Shown here piece by piece: positions 62,215 through 64,000 of a stretch of 64,000 nt of DNA. Origin of the DNA: Parvimonas sp000223315. GTDB taxonomy: Bacteria > Bacillota > Clostridia > Tissierellales > Peptoniphilaceae. The position numbers were made by a program, and so were the translations under genes. Position 1 is the stretch's first letter. Each line of letters begins with the position of its first letter. Below the pieces are notes generated by a model. The model ran no database searches and was not told the DNA's origin. It saw nothing but the letters and a program-made list of their open reading frames with translations. Where the stretch lies: contig CP189843.1 of the NCBI GenBank assembly GCA_050262155.1, positions 1,178,001 through 1,242,000 of the forward strand. Direction: 5' to 3'.

Positions 62215-63354
62215 TTATCTGCTATTTTCAGAAATTTTCCCCTTTATTATTATTGAACCTATATCCGATAATATGGGTTTAAATAGGCTTGTTATTTCCG
62301 AAGCATCAAGGTCACTTTCATTCTTTGTAAATTCCCTTGTAAGTTTTGTAAATCTTTTAAAAAAGCCTTTTGGTGAAATTGGACATTCAACTCCAAAAAC
62401 TTCCTTTCCTGAATCCATCATTAACAAGGACATTCTATAATACATGAATTTATTATCTTCTTCATCCATATTTGCATCATAGTATTCAAAAAGTTTTTCA
62501 AAATTTTTCATAATTTCACTCTGTTCGACAACTTCATTTAAAGTTAAAATTCCATTTTCTTTTTTAAACATTGAGTATGGAGAATGAACCCCTCCTAATA
62601 TATGAACTATTTTAGAATATCTGGTATCTTCATTTCCAATATTTGTAGTAGATTTTATAAAAATCTTATTCGATACTGAATGCATTAAAATATTAACATA
62701 ATCATATTCATTACAAATATTAAAAATTTTGTTTTTATTGAACTCTATTTCTTTATTATATTTTTTTAGAAAATTTTCATTAAATCCCTGCCCATCAAAA
62801 GAATATACTTTTTTCAGTTTGGACATATCTCCCCGTAGAACTCCAATGTATTGAGCCTTATTTCCACCTTTGGAATGACCTGAAACATAAATTTTATTTA
62901 TATCCGGAAACTTTTCAACCATCTCATCAAAATAGCTTAAAGCTCTTCTTTGTTGCTTTGTATCTGTTATATTATACGTTCCTTCTACATTATCTTTCCA
63001 CTCAAAATCTCCTGCAGTACCCTTGTAAACTATAATTAAATTATCTTCAAACTGAAAACTCACATTTACAACTCTATAACTACCGGAAGCATTTCCATAG
63101 ACCGAGTTATCAACATCTACTATTTTTATTTTTTCATAAATTTTTCTATTATGGTCAACTGTATTTAAAATATTTAAAAATTCTTCTTCATCTATTCCTG
63201 CTGGGTAATTTCCAGATTCATCTTTTTTATTCCTAATAAAATCAAATATCTCATTAATATTTTTACCTACTATTTTTTCTTGTACATCATCTTTTTCAAA
63301 ATTATGAACATAAATTATACAGTTTAAAATTAAAAAAACATCAATATTAAACAT
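62215..63354 (-). CDS. Lipase-like alpha/beta hydrolase (Mbeg1/DUF2974 type)
   Basis: It has 379 residues. The nucleophile elbow is YVSGHSKGGNKAQY with the Ser of GHSKGG, preceded by NLIIVYKGTAGDFEWKDN as the oxyanion region; a downstream Asp (NEYDYVNIL) and His (GGVHSPYSMF) can complete the triad. This matches the Mbeg1-like/class 3 lipase group, cytoplasmic here since no signal peptide is evident. The substrate is unknown. The ATG follows AGGAGG, and it may be co-transcribed with the nitroreductase 11 bases upstream. Confidence 0.82.
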   Translation of the reverse strand: MFNIDVFLILNCIIYVHNFEKDDVQEKIVGKNINEIFDFIRNKKDESGNYPAGIDEEEFLNILNTVDHNRKIYEKIKIVDVDNSVYGNASGSYRVVNVSFQFEDNLIIVYKGTAGDFEWKDNVEGTYNITDTKQQRRALSYFDEMVEKFPDINKIYVSGHSKGGNKAQYIGVLRGDMSKLKKVYSFDGQGFNENFLKKYNKEIEFNKNKIFNICNEYDYVNILMHSVSNKIFIKSTTNIGNEDTRYSKIVHILGGVHSPYSMFKKENGILTLNEVVEQSEIMKNFEKLFEYYDANMDEEDNKFMYYRMSLLMMDSGKEVFGVECPISPKGFFKRFTKLTREFTKNESDLDASEITSLFKPILSDIGSIIIKGKISENSR

Positions 63355-63365
63355 ATTTCCTCCTA

Positions 63366-64000
63366 TTATTCAAAGCTATAATGTTCTTTGCCTGCTCCAA
63401 GTTCAAAATGGTATTTAATAATTCCCAAATCAACCTTTGTATAAAATCCCATTTTTGAAACTATATCTACCTTATTATCTTTTAGAATAATTTTATATCT
63501 TTGTTGATTTAAGGCTGTAGGTGCAAGTAGAGCAAATCTTACTCCTTTTAAAAACCAATCAGGCATTTCTACATCACTACTTGCAACTGAAGAAATACTT
63601 TTAAGTTTTCTTGTCTTTCCGTTTGTCTCTCCATATCCTATAGCTATAACACATACAAGTTTTTCATCTTCTTTTATATCATATTTAGCATTTTTCTTAC
63701 TATATGTTCCTCCAACCCAACAGGTATTAAGCCCTAAACTTTGAGCTTTTATAACTAATTTTTCTCCAAAATATCCAATCTTTTCATCTAAATTATCACA
63801 TTTTTTCCCAATCATTACAATATAGTTATTAACATTTCTAAACTTTCCAAAATCTGCCAAAATACTCTTTCCAAAGGCATTCGGTTCATTTGTAATGAAT
63901 TGAATATGCAAATCTCCAATATTATTGTATTCTTCTATATCTCTATTTATTTCATTTATTAAATTTTGTTCTATATCTTTTTTAAGATATGCTCTTACGG
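63366..64000 (-). CDS. Nitroreductase family protein, TM1586 type (5' end outside the window)
   Basis: The frame is open from the window edge, beginning VRAYLKKDIEQNLINEINRD and continuing to 63366, about 211 residues visible. FGEKLVIKAQSLGLNTCWVG is the FMN/dimer segment of nitroreductases and RFALLAPTALNQQ the flavin-phosphate contact; the pattern fits the TM1586-like putative nitroreductase group. A TTG at 63911 could be mistaken for a start but the frame clearly continues upstream. The true start is outside the window. Confidence 0.85.
   Translation of the reverse strand, partial: VRAYLKKDIEQNLINEINRDIEEYNNIGDLHIQFITNEPNAFGKSILADFGKFRNVNNYIVMIGKKCDNLDEKIGYFGEKLVIKAQSLGLNTCWVGGTYSKKNAKYDIKEDEKLVCVIAIGYGETNGKTRKLKSISSVASSDVEMPDWFLKGVRFALLAPTALNQQRYKIILKDNKVDIVSKMGFYTKVDLGIIKYHFELGAGKEHYSFE

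Overview
The window is low-GC Firmicute DNA. Coding regions are AT-rich. Vegetative promoters of the TTGACA-17-TATAAT type are easy to see, strong AGGAGG ribosome binding sites precede most starts, and several genes start with GTG or TTG. The gene set fits an anaerobic coccus of the Peptoniphilaceae type (Parvimonas or a relative): pyruvate phosphate dikinase with its regulator, arginine deiminase, pseudouridine catabolism, a THF-riboswitch-controlled folate ECF S-component, and zinc-free L31. This genus guess is inference; no 16S gene or other diagnostic marker is present.

Layout. 1-4.4 kb: rlmD and secA. 4.5-5.2 kb: THF riboswitch and folT. 5.2-6.6 kb: a gene-free field of hairpin-rich repeats. 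6.6-12 kb: arcA, ileS behind an isoleucine T-box, and a glutathione peroxidase. 12-15.7 kb: a GntR(YtrA)-type autoregulated ABC operon. 15.8-22.1 kb: a CPBP protease, an L,D-transpeptidase, and the ppsR-ppdK pair. 22.2-26.0 kb: a scrambled region in which tfoX and the 3' end of psuG are each present twice, around different cargo (an ABC exporter; a HAD phosphatase and gene remnants). 26-31 kb: psuK-psuG, rpsU, a HIT protein, a DUF234-type ATPase and a nicotinamidase. 31-37 kb: MATE, topA, GNAT, flavin reductase, thyA and rpmE type B. 37-37.8 kb: a second repeat field. 37.8-47.2 kb: a heterodimeric ABC exporter with a coupled small protein, a LacI-type regulator, and an ABC-2 operon whose membrane gene and promoter have been tandemly duplicated. 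47.7-57.5 kb: alcohol dehydrogenase, M18 aminopeptidase, amino acid permease, potBCD (no potA), gpmA and brnQ. 57.7-62.1 kb: the str operon (rpsL-rpsG-fusA-tuf). 62.2-64 kb: a lipase-like protein and a nitroreductase cut by the window edge.

The metabolic picture is peptide and amino acid use (aminopeptidase, BrnQ, APC permease, polyamine uptake, arginine deiminase) with PPi-linked pyruvate/PEP interconversion and folate uptake. The most unusual content is not in the recognised genes. It is two families of structured dispersed repeats: one is a chain of hairpins in which at least one stem differs in sequence between copies but keeps its pairing; the other sits immediately 3' of intrinsic terminators in all three copies. 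The tfoX/psuG rearrangement and the duplicated permease module are also notable. No transposase, CRISPR array, tRNA or rRNA gene was recognised.
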